DNA of 64,000 nt from Halomonadaceae bacterium T82-2 (lineage in GTDB: Bacteria; Pseudomonadota; Gammaproteobacteria; Pseudomonadales; Halomonadaceae), in assembly GCA_001577635.1 (NCBI GenBank), contig LSBP01000004.1, forward strand, positions 93,841-157,840. Reading direction: 5' to 3'. Shown piece after piece: positions 20,808 through 31,371 of the stretch; the first letter of the stretch is position 1, and the number at the start of each line of letters is the position of its first letter. The translations under genes and the position numbers were made by a program. Under the pieces are notes generated by a model. That model was not told the origin of the DNA, ran no database searches, and was given only the letters and a program-made list of their open reading frames with translations.

Positions 20808-20858
20808 CCATCTCTTTTGAACGTACTCCAAACAGCCCTAGTCGGTAGAGGACCATTC

Positions 20859-22211
20859 ATGCAAGTTTCCGTCGAAACGACTTCCCCGATCGAGCGCCGC
20901 GTCACGGTACAGGTACCGGCAGAGGAGGTCGATCAGGCTGTCAGCGAACGTCTTCAGGACACCGCCAAGCGGGTGCGCCTGAACGGTTTCCGTCAGGGCA
21001 GGGTGCCGATGGCCGTCGTCAAGCAGCGCTATGGCCGTGACGTGCGCAACGAGGTGGTTGGCGAAGTGATGCGCCAGCACTACGTGCGCGCGATCACCGA
21101 GCACAGCCTCAACCCGGCGGGCTATCCCTCCATCGAGCCGACGGTCGACGAAGCTGGCAAGGATCTGGAGTTCGTGGCGACGCTCGAGGTCTACCCGCAG
21201 GTCGAGCTCAGCAGCATCGAGGGGACCGAGGTGGAGCGCCCGGTCGCCGAGGTGACCGACGCCGACATCGATCAGATGATCGACACCCTGCGCAAGCAGA
21301 ACGCCTCCTGGGAGGTCGTCGAGCGCGAGGCCGCCGAGGGCGATCAGGTCAAGATCGACTTCCAGGGCTTCATCGACGGCGAAGCCTTCGAGGGCGGTCA
21401 GGCCGAGGGTCATGATCTGGTGCTGGGCTCCAACAGCTTCATCCCCGGTTTCGAGGAGCAGCTGATTGGTGCCAAGGCCGGCGACGAGCCCGAGATCAAG
21501 GTCACCTTCCCGGAGGACTACCAGGCCGAGCACCTCGCCGGCAAGGAAGCGACCTTCAAGGTCAAGGTCCATCAGGTCAGCGCCCAGCAGCTGCCCGAGA
21601 TCGACGACGACTTCATCGCGCGCTTCGGTGTCGAGGGCGGCGATCTCGAGGCGTTCCGGGCCGAGGTCCGCAAGAACATGGAGCGCGAGATCAAGCAGGC
21701 GGTGGACAACCGGGTCAAGCAGCAGGTGCTCGAGGCGCTGCAGCGCGCCAACGACATCCCGGTCCCGGCCTCGCTGATCAGCCAGGAAACCGACGCGCTC
21801 AAGCGCCAGGCGGCCCAGCAGTTCGGCCTGGGCGAGGACTTCGACGTCTCCCAGCTGCCCGACGAGCTGTTCGCCGATCAGGCCAAGAGCCGCGTTCAGG
21901 TCGGCCTGCTGCTCGGCCAGGTCATCGAGGACAACGGCCTCGAGGCCAGCGACGACGAGATCAAGGCCAAGGTCGAGGAGCTGGCCCAGCAGTACCAGCA
22001 GCCCGAGCAGGTCATCGAGTACTACCTCAAGGACGAGCAGATGAAGAATCAGGTCAAGTCTGCCGTGCTCGAGGAGAAGGCGGTTGACAAGCTGCTCGAG
22101 CAGGCACAGGTTAAAGACGTCGAAATGTCCTACGAAGAGGCACTCCAGGCCGCCCAGCAGCAGGGTGGCGAGGACGACGCCGATGACGAGAAGGCCGACG
22201 ACCCGGCTTGA
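20859..22211 (+). CDS. tig: Trigger factor
   Basis: 450 residues. Ribosome-bound chaperone and prolyl isomerase that meets nascent chains. The N-terminal ribosome-binding domain has the signature region RLNGFRQGRVP, followed by the FKBP-like domain (GDQVKIDFQGFIDGEAFEGG) and the helical C-terminal arms. The tail is strongly acidic (EDDADDEKADD). The start MQVSVE has AGAGGA upstream; the in-frame ATG at 20817 lacks a binding site. It heads the tig-clpP-clpX block. Confidence 0.97.
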   Translation: MQVSVETTSPIERRVTVQVPAEEVDQAVSERLQDTAKRVRLNGFRQGRVPMAVVKQRYGRDVRNEVVGEVMRQHYVRAITEHSLNPAGYPSIEPTVDEAGKDLEFVATLEVYPQVELSSIEGTEVERPVAEVTDADIDQMIDTLRKQNASWEVVEREAAEGDQVKIDFQGFIDGEAFEGGQAEGHDLVLGSNSFIPGFEEQLIGAKAGDEPEIKVTFPEDYQAEHLAGKEATFKVKVHQVSAQQLPEIDDDFIARFGVEGGDLEAFRAEVRKNMEREIKQAVDNRVKQQVLEALQRANDIPVPASLISQETDALKRQAAQQFGLGEDFDVSQLPDELFADQAKSRVQVGLLLGQVIEDNGLEASDDEIKAKVEELAQQYQQPEQVIEYYLKDEQMKNQVKSAVLEEKAVDKLLEQAQVKDVEMSYEEALQAAQQQGGEDDADDEKADDPA

Positions 22212-22232
22212 GGCCGACAAGCAGGCAGCACG

Positions 22233-22253
22233 GACCCGGCCGAGTGCCGGGTC
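22233..22253 (+). terminator. Hairpin between tig and clpP
   Basis: GACCCGGC/GCCGGGTC stem with a 5-base loop and no real T-run. It is probably an attenuator allowing partial readthrough into clpP. Confidence 0.45.
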
Positions 22254-22323
22254 TCTAGTCACTGCGACTGTCGGTCGGCAAGCCAGGATTATCCCAATCA
22301 CCGGATGTTAAGGGTGTCACGCA

Positions 22324-22944
22324 ATGGGCAATGAGTTCGATATTCAAAACGCCGGCGGCCTGGTCCCCATGGTGGTCGAGCAGAGCGCGCGCGGCGAGCG
22401 GGCGTACGACATCTACTCCCGCCTGCTCAAGGAGCGTGTAATCTTCCTGGTGGGTCCGGTGGAAGACTACATGGCGAATCTGGTGGTGGCACAACTGTTG
22501 TTCCTCGAGTCCGAGAACCCGGACAAGGACATCCACCTGTACATCAATTCGCCCGGTGGCTCGGTGACCGCGGGGCTGTCGATCTACGACACCATGCAGT
22601 TCATCAAGCCGGACGTTTCCACCGTCTGCCTGGGGCAGGCGGCCAGCATGGGGGCGCTGCTGCTCGCCGGTGGCGCCAGGGGCAAGCGTTTCTGCCTGCC
22701 GCACTCGCGGATGATGATTCACCAGCCGCTGGGCGGCTATCAGGGCCAGGCCTCGGATATCGAGATCCACACCAAGGAGATTCTCAATATCCGTCACAAG
22801 CTCAATCGCATTCTGGCGGATCACACCGGTCAGGACATCGACACCATCGCCAAGGATACCGACCGCGACAATTTCATGGACGGGGAGCAGGCGGTGGCCT
22901 ATGGCCTGATCGACGAGATGCTGGAGAAGCGGCCGGTATCCTGA
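22324..22944 (+). CDS. clpP: ATP-dependent Clp protease proteolytic subunit
   Basis: 206 residues. Serine protease that forms a tetradecameric barrel. Catalytic Ser in GQAASMGA, His in MIHQPLGG, and the Asp region after [20 protein letters not shown] are intact. The IGL-loop region and the [10 protein letters not shown] substrate strand are present. It is followed by clpX after 67 bases, the usual order. Confidence 0.97.
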   Translation: MGNEFDIQNAGGLVPMVVEQSARGERAYDIYSRLLKERVIFLVGPVEDYMANLVVAQLLFLESENPDKDIHLYINSPGGSVTAGLSIYDTMQFIKPDVSTVCLGQAASMGALLLAGGARGKRFCLPHSRMMIHQPLGGYQGQASDIEIHTKEILNIRHKLNRILADHTGQDIDTIAKDTDRDNFMDGEQAVAYGLIDEMLEKRPVS

Positions 22945-23011
22945 TAGCGTAAATCCAACCCTGCATATCCAGGCGGCCCGCCAGGGGCCGTCGCCGTAAA
23001 GAGGTACGCGA

Positions 23012-24289
23012 ATGGCCGACGGCAAAGGCAAGGACGAGGGCAAGCTGCTGTACTGCTCGTTCTGCGGCAAGAATCAGAACGAGGTACGCAAGCTGATTGC
23101 TGGCCCCTCCGTCTACATCTGCGACGAATGTGTCGATCTGTGCAACGACATCATTCGCGAGGAAGTCCTCGAGGCCGACGCCGAGGGCGACGAGGATCGC
23201 CTGCCGGCTCCGCGCGAGATCCGCGACACCCTCGATGACTACGTGATCGGTCAGGATCGCGCCAAGATGGTGCTTTCCGTGGCCGTCTACAATCACTACA
23301 AGCGGCTGCGGGCCGGCGGCAAGTCCGACGATGTCGAGCTCGGCAAGTCGAACATCCTGCTGATCGGGCCGACCGGCAGCGGCAAGACGCTGCTCGCCGA
23401 GACGATGGCGAGGCTGCTGAACGTGCCCTTCACCATCGCCGACGCCACCACGCTGACCGAGGCGGGCTACGTCGGGGAAGATGTCGAGAACATCATCCAG
23501 AAGCTGCTGCAGAAGTGCGACTACGATGTCGAGAAGGCGCAGAAGGGCATCGTCTACATCGACGAGATCGACAAGATCTCCCGCAAGTCGGACAACCCGT
23601 CGATCACCCGTGACGTGTCCGGCGAGGGGGTTCAGCAGGCGCTGCTCAAGCTGATCGAGGGCACGACGGCCTCGGTGCCGCCCCAGGGCGGGCGCAAGCA
23701 TCCCCAGCAGGAGTTCCTGCAGGTCGATACCGGCAACATCCTGTTCATCGTCGGCGGTGCCTTCGCCGGCCTGGACAAGGTGATCCGCGATCGGGCCGAG
23801 AAGGGCGGCATCGGCTTCAATGCCGCCGTCAAGAGCAAGGACTCCGATCAGGGGGTCGGCGACATCCTCACCGGCGTGGAGCCGGAGGACCTGGTCAAGT
23901 TCGGCCTGATCCCCGAGTTCGTCGGGCGCCTGCCGGTCATCGCGACGCTCACCGAGCTCACCGAGGATGCCCTGATCCAGATCCTCACCCAGCCGAAGAA
24001 CTCGCTGATCAAGCAGTACGCGAAGCTCTTCGAGATGGAGAACGTCGAGCTCGACTTCCGCGAGGACGCCCTGCGTGCCGTGGCTCGCAAGGCGATGGCG
24101 CGCAAGACCGGCGCCCGGGGCCTGCGCTCGATTCTCGAGTCCGTGCTGCTTGATACCATGTACGAGGTACCTTCGCTGGAAGGCGTGACCAAGGTGGTGA
24201 TCGACGAGTCGGTGATCGCCGGCGAGAGCGATCCGCTGCTCATCTACTCCTCCTCCGAGGAAGGCAAGGTCGCCAACAAGGACGGCTGA
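23012..24289 (+). CDS. clpX: ATP-dependent Clp protease ATP-binding subunit ClpX
   Basis: 425 residues. AAA+ unfoldase that recognises tagged proteins and feeds ClpP. The N-terminal zinc domain has CSFCGK and CDECVDLC. Walker A is GPTGSGKT and Walker [10 protein letters not shown]. The substrate-gripping GYVG loop and the IGF loop (GIGFNA) that docks on ClpP are present. Length is like E. coli (424). A terminator follows. Confidence 0.98.
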   Translation: MADGKGKDEGKLLYCSFCGKNQNEVRKLIAGPSVYICDECVDLCNDIIREEVLEADAEGDEDRLPAPREIRDTLDDYVIGQDRAKMVLSVAVYNHYKRLRAGGKSDDVELGKSNILLIGPTGSGKTLLAETMARLLNVPFTIADATTLTEAGYVGEDVENIIQKLLQKCDYDVEKAQKGIVYIDEIDKISRKSDNPSITRDVSGEGVQQALLKLIEGTTASVPPQGGRKHPQQEFLQVDTGNILFIVGGAFAGLDKVIRDRAEKGGIGFNAAVKSKDSDQGVGDILTGVEPEDLVKFGLIPEFVGRLPVIATLTELTEDALIQILTQPKNSLIKQYAKLFEMENVELDFREDALRAVARKAMARKTGARGLRSILESVLLDTMYEVPSLEGVTKVVIDESVIAGESDPLLIYSSSEEGKVANKDG

Positions 24290-24308
24290 GTCGAGGCTGT
24301 TTCCGAAC

Positions 24309-24332
24309 GGGGGGCCGCCAGGCCCCCTTTTC
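24309..24332 (+). terminator. Rho-independent terminator of clpX
   Basis: A GGGGGCC/GGCCCCC stem with a GCCA loop, then TTTTC. Confidence 0.85.
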
Positions 24333-24363
24333 GTTTCCCGCGTCCCGGCAGCCGCCGTCCCGG

Positions 24364-24390
24364 TTGCAAAGTGGTCGCGCCGCCCCCATT
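24364..24390 (+). promoter_or_regulatory. Putative sigma-32 (heat-shock) promoter of lon
   Basis: TTGCAAA, 13 bases, then CCCCATT. It resembles the site found before tig and lies 63 bases upstream of the lon start codon. lon is a classical heat-shock gene in E. coli. Confidence 0.55.
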
Positions 24391-24453
24391 GTTCATTCCA
24401 GCCATGAGCCGCTCAGGCGGCCCAACCATCCGATTCGTGAGGAACTGCCTGCA

Positions 24454-26862
24454 ATGCAGCAGAACACCGAACAGACACAGAGTCTGCCCCTTCTTCCGCT
24501 GCGGGATGTGGTTGTCTACCCGCAGATGGTGATCCCGCTCTTCGTCGGTCGCGAGAAGTCCATTCAGGCCCTCGAGGCGGCGATGGAAGCCGACAAGCGG
24601 ATCCTGCTGGTCGCTCAGCGCGAGGCCGGGCAGGATGATCCGGATGCCGGTGATCTGTTTGCGGTGGGGACCGTGGCCGACATCATGCAGCTGCTCAAGC
24701 TGCCGGACGGCACCGTCAAGGTACTGATCGAGGGGGCCTCCCGGGCCGACATTCGCCAGCTCGGCCAGGCGGAAAGCGGTTACAGCATTGCCGAGATCAC
24801 TCTGCGCGAGAGTCAGCCGCTGACCGAGCGTGAGCAGGAGTCGCTGGTGCGGGTGCTGCTCAACCAGTTCGAGCAGTACGTCAAGCTTTCCAAGAAGGTG
24901 CCCAACGAGGTACTGAGCTCGCTGCAGGGCATCGAGGACCCGAGCCGGCTGGTCGACACGATCTGCGCGCACCTGTCGTTGAAGATCGGCGACAAGCAGG
25001 AACTGCTCGAGATGGATCGCGTGCGGGATCGCATCGAGCACCTGATGGCGCTCATCGAGTCCGAGATCGATCTGCTGCAGGTCGAGAAGCGCATCCGCTC
25101 CCGGGTCAAGGAGCAGATGGAGAAGTCCCAGCGCGAGTACTATCTCAACGAGCAGATGAAGGCCATCCAGAAGGAGATGGGCGAGCTCGAGAATGTGCCC
25201 AACGAGGCAGAGAAGTACGAGCAGTTGATCAAGGATTCCGGCATGCCGGCAGAGGCTGCCGAAAAGGCCAATCAGGAGCTCGGCAAGCTCAAGATGATGG
25301 CGCCGACCTCGGCCGAGGCGACCGTGGTGCGCTCCTACCTCGACTGGCTGGTGGCCGTGCCGTGGAAGAAGCGGACCCGCGTCAAGCATGACCTGGCCCA
25401 TGCGGTGAAGGTGCTCGACGAGGACCATTACGGCCTGGAAGAGGTCAAGGAGCGCATTCTCGAGTACCTGGCGGTCCAGAAACGGGTCAAGAAGCTCAAG
25501 GGGCCGGTGCTGTGCCTGGTGGGCCCGCCCGGGGTGGGCAAGACGTCGCTGGGGCAGTCGATCGCCCGGGCGACCAACCGCAAGTACGTGCGCCTGGCGC
25601 TGGGTGGCGTGCGCGACGAGTCGGAGATCCGCGGCCACCGGCGGACCTACATCGGCTCGCTGCCGGGCAAGGTCGTCCAGCGCATGACCAAGGCCGGCGT
25701 TCGCAACCCGCTGTTCCTGCTCGACGAGGTCGACAAGCTGGGTGCCGACTACCGCGGCGACCCCTCCTCGGCGCTGCTGGAGGTGCTGGACCCGGAACAG
25801 AACAACACTTTCAGCGATCACTACCTGGAGCTCGACTACGACCTCTCGGACGTGATGTTCATCTGCACGGCCAACTCGATGAACATCCCCGGCCCGCTGC
25901 TCGATCGCATGGAAGTGATTCGTCTGCCGGGCTATACCGAGGACGAGAAGCGGGCCATCGCCGAGCGCTATCTGGTGCCCAAGCAGCTCAAGGCCAACGG
26001 CCTCAAGGACGAGGAGCTGCGCTTCTCCGACGAGGCGCTGCTCGAGCTGATTCGCTACCACACCCGCGAGGCCGGGGTACGCGAACTCGAGCGCCAGATC
26101 GCCAAGGTCTGCCGGAAGGTGCTGCGCGAGCGCCTCGAGAAGGAAGCCAAGGAAGGGGCGCAGGCGCCGCAGCTGCTGGCCGCCGCGGACATTGAGTCCT
26201 ATGCCGGGGTGCGTCGCTACAGCTACGGCCTGGCCGATCAGGAGAATCAGGTCGGGCGTGTCACCGGGTTGGCCTGGACCTCGGTCGGGGGCGAGCTGCT
26301 CAATATCGAGTCGGTGGTCACGCCAGGTAAGGGGCGTGTCAACAAGACCGGGTCGCTGGGCGATGTCATGAAGGAATCGGTCGATGCTGCGCACACCGTG
26401 GTGCGCGCACGGGCCGTACCCATGGGAATCGACCCGGAGCGCTTCGAGAAGGAAGACCTGCACATCCACGTGCCCGAAGGGGCGACCCCCAAGGATGGAC
26501 CGAGTGCCGGTATTGCCATGGTGACGGCCATGGTCTCTGCCTACACCGAGCGTCCGGTTCGTTGCGACGTGGCGATGACCGGTGAGGTGAACCTGCGTGG
26601 CGAGGTCATGCCGATCGGTGGTCTCAAGGAGAAATTGCTGGCGGCACGGCGCGGTGGTATAAAGACCGTGCTGATTCCAGAGGAGAATCGTCGGGATCTC
26701 AAGGAAGTTCCCGATAATGTCAAGGATGCCCTGGACATTCGGCCTGTACGCTGGATCGATGAAGTTCTCGACATTGCTCTGGTCGATGTGTCCGGTGGTG
26801 ATAGCGACGAAGGTCGTGTCGAAGAGACCTCGTCCACCCGCAGCATGATAAGCACGCATTAA
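24454..26862 (+). CDS. lon: ATP-dependent protease Lon
   Basis: 802 residues. Cytoplasmic AAA+ serine protease for misfolded and regulatory proteins. In order: the N-terminal LON substrate domain ([20 protein letters not shown]), a coiled-coil linker, the AAA module with Walker [10 protein letters not shown] and [10 protein letters not shown], and the protease domain with the Ser-Lys dyad (Ser in DGPSAG; Lys in GLKEKLLAA). The start at MQQNTEQ has GAGGAA upstream; the frame begins earlier at 24364 but overlaps the promoter. Confidence 0.97.
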   Translation: MQQNTEQTQSLPLLPLRDVVVYPQMVIPLFVGREKSIQALEAAMEADKRILLVAQREAGQDDPDAGDLFAVGTVADIMQLLKLPDGTVKVLIEGASRADIRQLGQAESGYSIAEITLRESQPLTEREQESLVRVLLNQFEQYVKLSKKVPNEVLSSLQGIEDPSRLVDTICAHLSLKIGDKQELLEMDRVRDRIEHLMALIESEIDLLQVEKRIRSRVKEQMEKSQREYYLNEQMKAIQKEMGELENVPNEAEKYEQLIKDSGMPAEAAEKANQELGKLKMMAPTSAEATVVRSYLDWLVAVPWKKRTRVKHDLAHAVKVLDEDHYGLEEVKERILEYLAVQKRVKKLKGPVLCLVGPPGVGKTSLGQSIARATNRKYVRLALGGVRDESEIRGHRRTYIGSLPGKVVQRMTKAGVRNPLFLLDEVDKLGADYRGDPSSALLEVLDPEQNNTFSDHYLELDYDLSDVMFICTANSMNIPGPLLDRMEVIRLPGYTEDEKRAIAERYLVPKQLKANGLKDEELRFSDEALLELIRYHTREAGVRELERQIAKVCRKVLRERLEKEAKEGAQAPQLLAAADIESYAGVRRYSYGLADQENQVGRVTGLAWTSVGGELLNIESVVTPGKGRVNKTGSLGDVMKESVDAAHTVVRARAVPMGIDPERFEKEDLHIHVPEGATPKDGPSAGIAMVTAMVSAYTERPVRCDVAMTGEVNLRGEVMPIGGLKEKLLAARRGGIKTVLIPEENRRDLKEVPDNVKDALDIRPVRWIDEVLDIALVDVSGGDSDEGRVEETSSTRSMISTH

Positions 26863-26927
26863 GCCGATTTAAGCCGTCATGCCGGTGCGGAAAGCCCGGT
26901 ATGGCGGGCCTTGGCGCCGAAGGTTGG

Positions 26928-26957
26928 TTGACAGTCGTTCCTGCACGTTGCTATAAA
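26928..26957 (+). promoter_or_regulatory. Sigma-70 promoter of hupB
   Basis: Consensus -35 TTGACA, an 18-base spacer, then TATAAA. It lies about 85 bases upstream of the hupB start. Confidence 0.65.
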
Positions 26958-27040
26958 TTGCTTTTTGCTGTGATCGTGCAAGGCCACCCGCTTAATCGCG
27001 CCGATTTCCAGTAATTTCCGAAACAGTCAAGGGGTGAAGT

Positions 27041-27313
27041 GTGAATAAATCCGAGCTGATCGAAGCCATCGCTGCTTCCGCCGATATTCCCAAGGCGGCG
27101 GCCGGTCGTGCCCTGGATGCAATGATCGATACCGTGACCGACTCCCTGAAGAAAGGCGACTCCGTGGCCTTGGTGGGCTTCGGTACCTTCACCGTCAAGG
27201 AGCGTGCCGCACGCACCGGTCGCAATCCGCAAACCGGCCAGCCGATCGAAATCAATGCCGCCAAGGTGCCCAGCTTCAAGGCGGGCAAGGCGCTCAAGGA
27301 CTCGGTCAACTGA
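27041..27313 (+). CDS. hupB: DNA-binding protein HU-beta
   Basis: 90 residues. Histone-like nucleoid protein that bends DNA as a dimer. It has the typical N-terminus [11 protein letters not shown], the signature [21 protein letters not shown] and the beta-arm with the Pro that inserts into the minor groove. It starts with GTG, supported by AAGGGG upstream and an exact family length. The lon-hupB-ppiD order is common in gammaproteobacteria. It has its own promoter and terminator. Confidence 0.97.
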   Translation: MNKSELIEAIAASADIPKAAAGRALDAMIDTVTDSLKKGDSVALVGFGTFTVKERAARTGRNPQTGQPIEINAAKVPSFKAGKALKDSVN

Positions 27314-27430
27314 GTCCCGATTTCCACGGAATGACGCCGGGGACAGCGGCCAGATCAGTGCGCGGATGATTGATTTGTGATGCTCAGCATCCCCCTTGGG
27401 CCAGAAGTGGTTTCCCGGTATCCGTTGTCA

Positions 27431-27459
27431 GGCGCATCGCATCCGCGATGCGCCTTTTT
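27431..27459 (+). terminator. Rho-independent terminator of hupB
   Basis: Perfect GGCGCATCGC/GCGATGCGCC stem, ATCC loop, then TTTTTC. Confidence 0.92.
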
Positions 27460-27500
27460 CGTTAGTGAACTTGTCGAATAACACTGCATCCGAGGCCAGC

Positions 27501-29336
27501 ATGCTGCAACAAATCCGGGACCGCTCTCAGAGCATGATCGCCAAGGTTATCGTCGGGGCCGTCATCGTCGCGCTCGCCCTTTTCGGTATCGAGTCCCTCG
27601 TCAACCTGTTCACGCAAGGCTCCGACAACGTCGCCGAGGTCAATGGCGAAGGCATCAGCCGGCAGGCGGTGGAGACGGAGGTGCAACGCGCGATTCGCTC
27701 AGGCCAGGTGCCGGCGGATCAGGAAAGCGACGTGCGCAAGCAGGTCATCGAGCAGCTCATCAGCCAGTCGCTGCTCGATCAGTACGCGGCTGACGGTGGC
27801 CTCTATCTGTCCGATGGTCAGCTCGATCAGGTCATTGTCAATCGTCCCGAGTTCCAGGATCAGGACGGCAAGTTCTCCGCCGACCTGTTCCGCAACCGGC
27901 TGGCCCGTGCCGGCTACACGCCCCTGGCGTTTCGCCGCCAGCTCAAGCAGGACCTGCAACGCCAGCAGATCCAGCAGGGGCTGGCCGAGAGCGAGTTCCT
28001 GCTGCCGTCGGAGCGCCGTCAGCTGGTCGCCCTGCAGAACCAGACGCGCAGTTTCCGCTACGTGACGCTCACGCCCGATGATCTCGAGCAGCCGGTGACC
28101 GTCACCGCTCAGGAAGTCGAGGATTACTACCAGGCGCATCAGGCGCAGTTCAAGCGTCCCGAGCAGGTTCAGCTGAACTATGTCGTGCTCGACCAGTCGG
28201 CGCTGGCCGACGACGTCAAGGTCGATGACCAGGCGCTGCGTCAGGCCTACGAGCAGCGCAAGAGCGAGGCGCCGCGTCGCATCGCGCACATCATGGTGAG
28301 CTTCGGTGATGCGCGTACCCGAGAAGAGGCCAAGGCGCGTCTGGAAAAGGTGCGTCAGCGTCTCGAGCAGGGCGAAAGCTTTGCCAAGCTGGCCGCCGAG
28401 TACTCCGATGACAAGACCACCGCCGACAAGGGCGGCAAGCTGGGCGTGATCAGCCGTGGCATTTTCGGCAAGGCGTTCGAGGATGCCGCCTTCTCCCTGA
28501 AGCCGGGCCAGATATCCGGCATCGTTGCCACGGACAATGGCCTGCACCTGCTCAAGGCGACGGGCATCGATATCCCCGACTTCAACGCGATGCGTGACTC
28601 GCTGCGCCAGAAGCTAGCCATGCAGAAGGCCGAGGAGCGTTTCAACGAGAAGGCCCAGCAGCTGATCGACGAAAGTTTCTCTGCCGACGATCTGGCCAGC
28701 GTGGCGAAGGATCTGGGGCTCGAACTCCAGCACAGCAACTGGGTATCGCGCGATTCGGCCGATGGCGTGCTGGCCGAGCCGGGCGTGATGGATGCGGCCT
28801 TCAAGCCCGACGTGCTCGAGCAGGGCTACAACAGTGACGTGATCGAGCTGGATGACCAGCGCCGCCTGGTATTGCGCGTGACCGATCACCGTCCGGCAAC
28901 GACGCTGCCGCTGGATGACGTTCGCGACCGGGTGCGCAGCGCGGTGACCACGGAAAAGACCCGGAACGCCCTGAGCGAGCGGGCCGCTCAGCTGGCCGGT
29001 GCGCTCGAGGCCGGGAAGGCGCCGGCGCTGGACTGGCAGACGGTCGACTCGATGACACGTCGCCCCCAGAATACCGAGGTTCCGCAGGCGGTCATCGATC
29101 AGGTGTTTCGTCTGCCGCGGCCGGGCGAGACCGGCCAGCCGGTCTATGGTCGGGCGGTGCGCGATTCGGGCGTGGCACTGATCGCCCTGAATCAGGTGAC
29201 CACACCGGATGGCCAGGATAGTTCGGATCGTCAGGCGGCACTGGCGGCGCGGCTGGCAGAGCGCCTGCGAGCCCAGGCCGCCATCCAGGGGCTGCTGGAA
29301 TCCCTGCGCGAGAAGGCGACTATCGAACGTCTCTAA
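27501..29336 (+). CDS. ppiD: Periplasmic folding chaperone / peptidyl-prolyl isomerase PpiD
   Basis: 611 residues. Inner-membrane-anchored periplasmic chaperone near the Sec translocon. One N-terminal membrane segment (VIVGAVIVALALFGIESL, residues ~15-32) is followed by a SurA-like N-domain, a parvulin domain (IAHIMVSFGD to DNGLHLLKATG) and a C-terminal SurA-like region. The start MLQQIRDRSQ is the family N-terminus; the frame is open upstream but runs through the hupB terminator. Confidence 0.94.
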   Translation: MLQQIRDRSQSMIAKVIVGAVIVALALFGIESLVNLFTQGSDNVAEVNGEGISRQAVETEVQRAIRSGQVPADQESDVRKQVIEQLISQSLLDQYAADGGLYLSDGQLDQVIVNRPEFQDQDGKFSADLFRNRLARAGYTPLAFRRQLKQDLQRQQIQQGLAESEFLLPSERRQLVALQNQTRSFRYVTLTPDDLEQPVTVTAQEVEDYYQAHQAQFKRPEQVQLNYVVLDQSALADDVKVDDQALRQAYEQRKSEAPRRIAHIMVSFGDARTREEAKARLEKVRQRLEQGESFAKLAAEYSDDKTTADKGGKLGVISRGIFGKAFEDAAFSLKPGQISGIVATDNGLHLLKATGIDIPDFNAMRDSLRQKLAMQKAEERFNEKAQQLIDESFSADDLASVAKDLGLELQHSNWVSRDSADGVLAEPGVMDAAFKPDVLEQGYNSDVIELDDQRRLVLRVTDHRPATTLPLDDVRDRVRSAVTTEKTRNALSERAAQLAGALEAGKAPALDWQTVDSMTRRPQNTEVPQAVIDQVFRLPRPGETGQPVYGRAVRDSGVALIALNQVTTPDGQDSSDRQAALAARLAERLRAQAAIQGLLESLREKATIERL

Positions 29337-29386
29337 TGGTTCATCCTCGAACGGAGCGTCCCTGATCGGGGCTCAATGGTAGACAA

Positions 29387-29419
29387 GCAGGGGGGCGCGA
29401 TCAGGTCGCGCCCCCCTGC
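29387..29419 (+). terminator. Strong hairpin after ppiD
   Basis: GCAGGGGGGCGCGA and its complement form a 14-bp stem with a 5-base loop. The T-run is weak, but the position fits transcription termination of ppiD. Confidence 0.7.
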
Positions 29420-29459
29420 TTGCATATGGCCGTCGGGTTTCAGCCCCGGATCCGTCGGG

Positions 29460-29510
29460 TGTTCATGGTGACGGCTTGAAAATGCTCATTAACACCCTAA
29501 CTTTATTTGT
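29460..29510. repeat. Possible decayed fragment of the palindromic repeat
   Basis: GGGTGTT and AACACCC are inverted around a segment containing AAAATGCTCATTAACA. That segment matches 15 of 16 bases of the minus strand of the palindrome at 1962-2098. It is short, so chance or a simple hairpin remains possible. Confidence 0.3.
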
Positions 29511-29564
29511 CAGGTGACGGGGTTATCGGCCCCGGTCCGTTCCATTTCGTCAAAAGGAAACGCC

Positions 29565-30998
29565 ATGTATTCCGATGTACAGCTCCATATCGATGGTCAA
29601 TGGCGCGATGCCGTCGCCGGCAAGACGCTGCCCGTGATCAATCCGGCGACGGAGGAAGTCATCGGCCATATCGCGCACGCCGAGCAGGCGGATCTCGATC
29701 TGGCGCTGGCGGCGGCCGAGCGCGGCTTTCAGACGTGGAAGGCAACCTCGCCGTTCGAGCGCAGCAAGGTTCTGCGCCGGGCGGCCGAGCTGCTGCGCGA
29801 GCGGGCCGATCACATCGCGCAGGTGATGACGCTCGAGCAGGGCAAGCCGCTGGCTCAGTCGCGCGGTGAAACCTTGGGCGCGGCCGATACCATCGAGTGG
29901 TTTGCCGAGGAGGCACGGCGTACCTACGGTCAGGTGATTCCGTCGCGTCAGTCCGACGTGCAGCAGTTTGCCATCAAGACGCCGGTAGGCCCGGTGGCGG
30001 CGTTCACGCCCTGGAACTTCCCGATCAATCAGGTGGTGCGCAAGCTGTCGGCAGCCCTGGCGGCGGGCTGCTCGTTCATCGTCAAGGGCCCCGAGGACAC
30101 ACCTGCCGCGCCTGCCGAACTGGTGCGCGCCTTCGCCGATGCCGGTGTGCCGGCCGGTGTGCTCAACTTGGTCTACGGGGTGCCGGCGGAGATTTCCGAG
30201 TACCTGATACCACACCCGGCCATCCGCAAGATCTCCTTCACCGGTTCCACCGCGGTCGGCAAGCACCTCGCCGCCCTGGCCGGACAGTACATGAAGCGCG
30301 CGACCATGGAGCTCGGTGGCCATGCGCCGGCCATCGTGTTCGCCGATGCCGATCTCGATGCCGCCGCCAGGGAGCTTGCCGGTGCCAAGTTCCGCAATGC
30401 CGGCCAGGTCTGCATCTCGCCGACCCGTTTCCTGGTCCATGAAAGTGTCTACGAGACCTTCATCGACAAGTTCGTGGCCGCCGCCCGCGAGATCAGGGTC
30501 GGAAACGGCCTCGAGGAGGGGGTGACCATGGGGCCGATGGCGCACCAGCGCGGGCTGGAGTCCTTGGAGCGCTTCGTCAACGATGCGGTCGAGAAGGGCG
30601 CGAAGGTGCGTCTCGGCGGCAAGCGTCGTGACGGCAGGGGCTTCTTCTTCGAGCCGACGGTGCTCAGCGACGTGCCCATGGAAGCGCGGGTGATGCACGA
30701 GGAACCGTTCGGCCCGCTGGCCCTGGTCATGCCGTTCTCCACTTATGAAGAGGCGGTCAAGGAAGCTAACCGTCTGCCCTATGGCCTGGCGGCGTATGCC
30801 TACTCCCGAGCCAATGCCACCGTCACGGCACTGGGACGCGATATCGAGAGCGGCATGCTGACCATCAATCATATCGGGCTGGCGCTGCCGGAAACGCCGT
30901 TCGGCGGCATCAAGGAGTCCGGCTACGGCACCGAGGGGGGCAGCGAGGCGATCGAAGCTTACCTGGATACCCGTTTCGTCACCCAGGCGGCACGCTGA
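29565..30998 (+). CDS. gabD: Succinate-semialdehyde dehydrogenase family enzyme (GabD-like)
   Basis: 477 residues. NAD(P)-dependent aldehyde dehydrogenase; the best fit is oxidation of succinate semialdehyde (or the related alpha-ketoglutarate semialdehyde) to the acid. The cofactor fold ([27 protein letters not shown]), the catalytic Glu in MELGGHAP and the catalytic Cys in [11 protein letters not shown] are intact. The start MYSDVQLHI has AAAGGAAA upstream. There is no gabT or permease beside it, so the substrate is not fixed by context and the symbol is tentative. Confidence 0.85.
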   Translation: MYSDVQLHIDGQWRDAVAGKTLPVINPATEEVIGHIAHAEQADLDLALAAAERGFQTWKATSPFERSKVLRRAAELLRERADHIAQVMTLEQGKPLAQSRGETLGAADTIEWFAEEARRTYGQVIPSRQSDVQQFAIKTPVGPVAAFTPWNFPINQVVRKLSAALAAGCSFIVKGPEDTPAAPAELVRAFADAGVPAGVLNLVYGVPAEISEYLIPHPAIRKISFTGSTAVGKHLAALAGQYMKRATMELGGHAPAIVFADADLDAAARELAGAKFRNAGQVCISPTRFLVHESVYETFIDKFVAAAREIRVGNGLEEGVTMGPMAHQRGLESLERFVNDAVEKGAKVRLGGKRRDGRGFFFEPTVLSDVPMEARVMHEEPFGPLALVMPFSTYEEAVKEANRLPYGLAAYAYSRANATVTALGRDIESGMLTINHIGLALPETPFGGIKESGYGTEGGSEAIEAYLDTRFVTQAAR

Positions 30999-31074
30999 AC
31001 TCGCTCCAAACCTGACCACCTTCCGACCCCGGCGCTATCGCCTGGGTTCTTGTGTCCGGTACTGGCGGGCGTGT

Positions 31075-31371
31075 TCAGGTGAGCGTTTCCAGCAACGTGA
31101 TGCGCTCGAGGGCGTCGTGGCGCTCGCTGCCGCAGACATCGACATCGAAGGTGAAGTCCCGACAGACCGCCGGGCGCACCGGATCGCCGAACAGGCGGCA
31201 CAGGTTGTGCTCGTCGAGCTGCACGCAGCGCACGCCTGCCGGTTTGCCGCCGGGCATGCCGGGAATCGGCGAGCTGATCGACGGGGCAATACAGCAGGCA
31301 CCGCAGCCGGGGCGACAGGCTGCGTCCTGTTCAGCCGGGTTGCCGGGTGTCATGGCGGGCGAGCGACTCAT
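31075..31371 (-). CDS. YkgJ-family cysteine cluster protein
   Basis: 98 residues with nine cysteines: CRPGCGACC near the N-terminus, then Cys in GVRCVQ, NLCRLF, AVCRDF and DVCGSE. This is the UPF0153/YkgJ pattern, thought to bind zinc or an iron-sulphur cluster; function unknown. The start overlaps the queD stop as ATGA, so it is the last gene of the queC-queE-queD operon and is probably translationally coupled. Met7 is an alternative start. Reading the context as a role in queuosine metabolism is inference only. Confidence 0.8.
   Translation of the reverse strand: MSRSPAMTPGNPAEQDAACRPGCGACCIAPSISSPIPGMPGGKPAGVRCVQLDEHNLCRLFGDPVRPAVCRDFTFDVDVCGSERHDALERITLLETLT

Noticed and set aside
24244..26859. 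Open frame of 871 codons antisense to lon
   Set aside because: GC-rich codon bias opens the opposite frame. The translation is His/Leu/Arg-rich without domain motifs, and lon on the other strand is certain.
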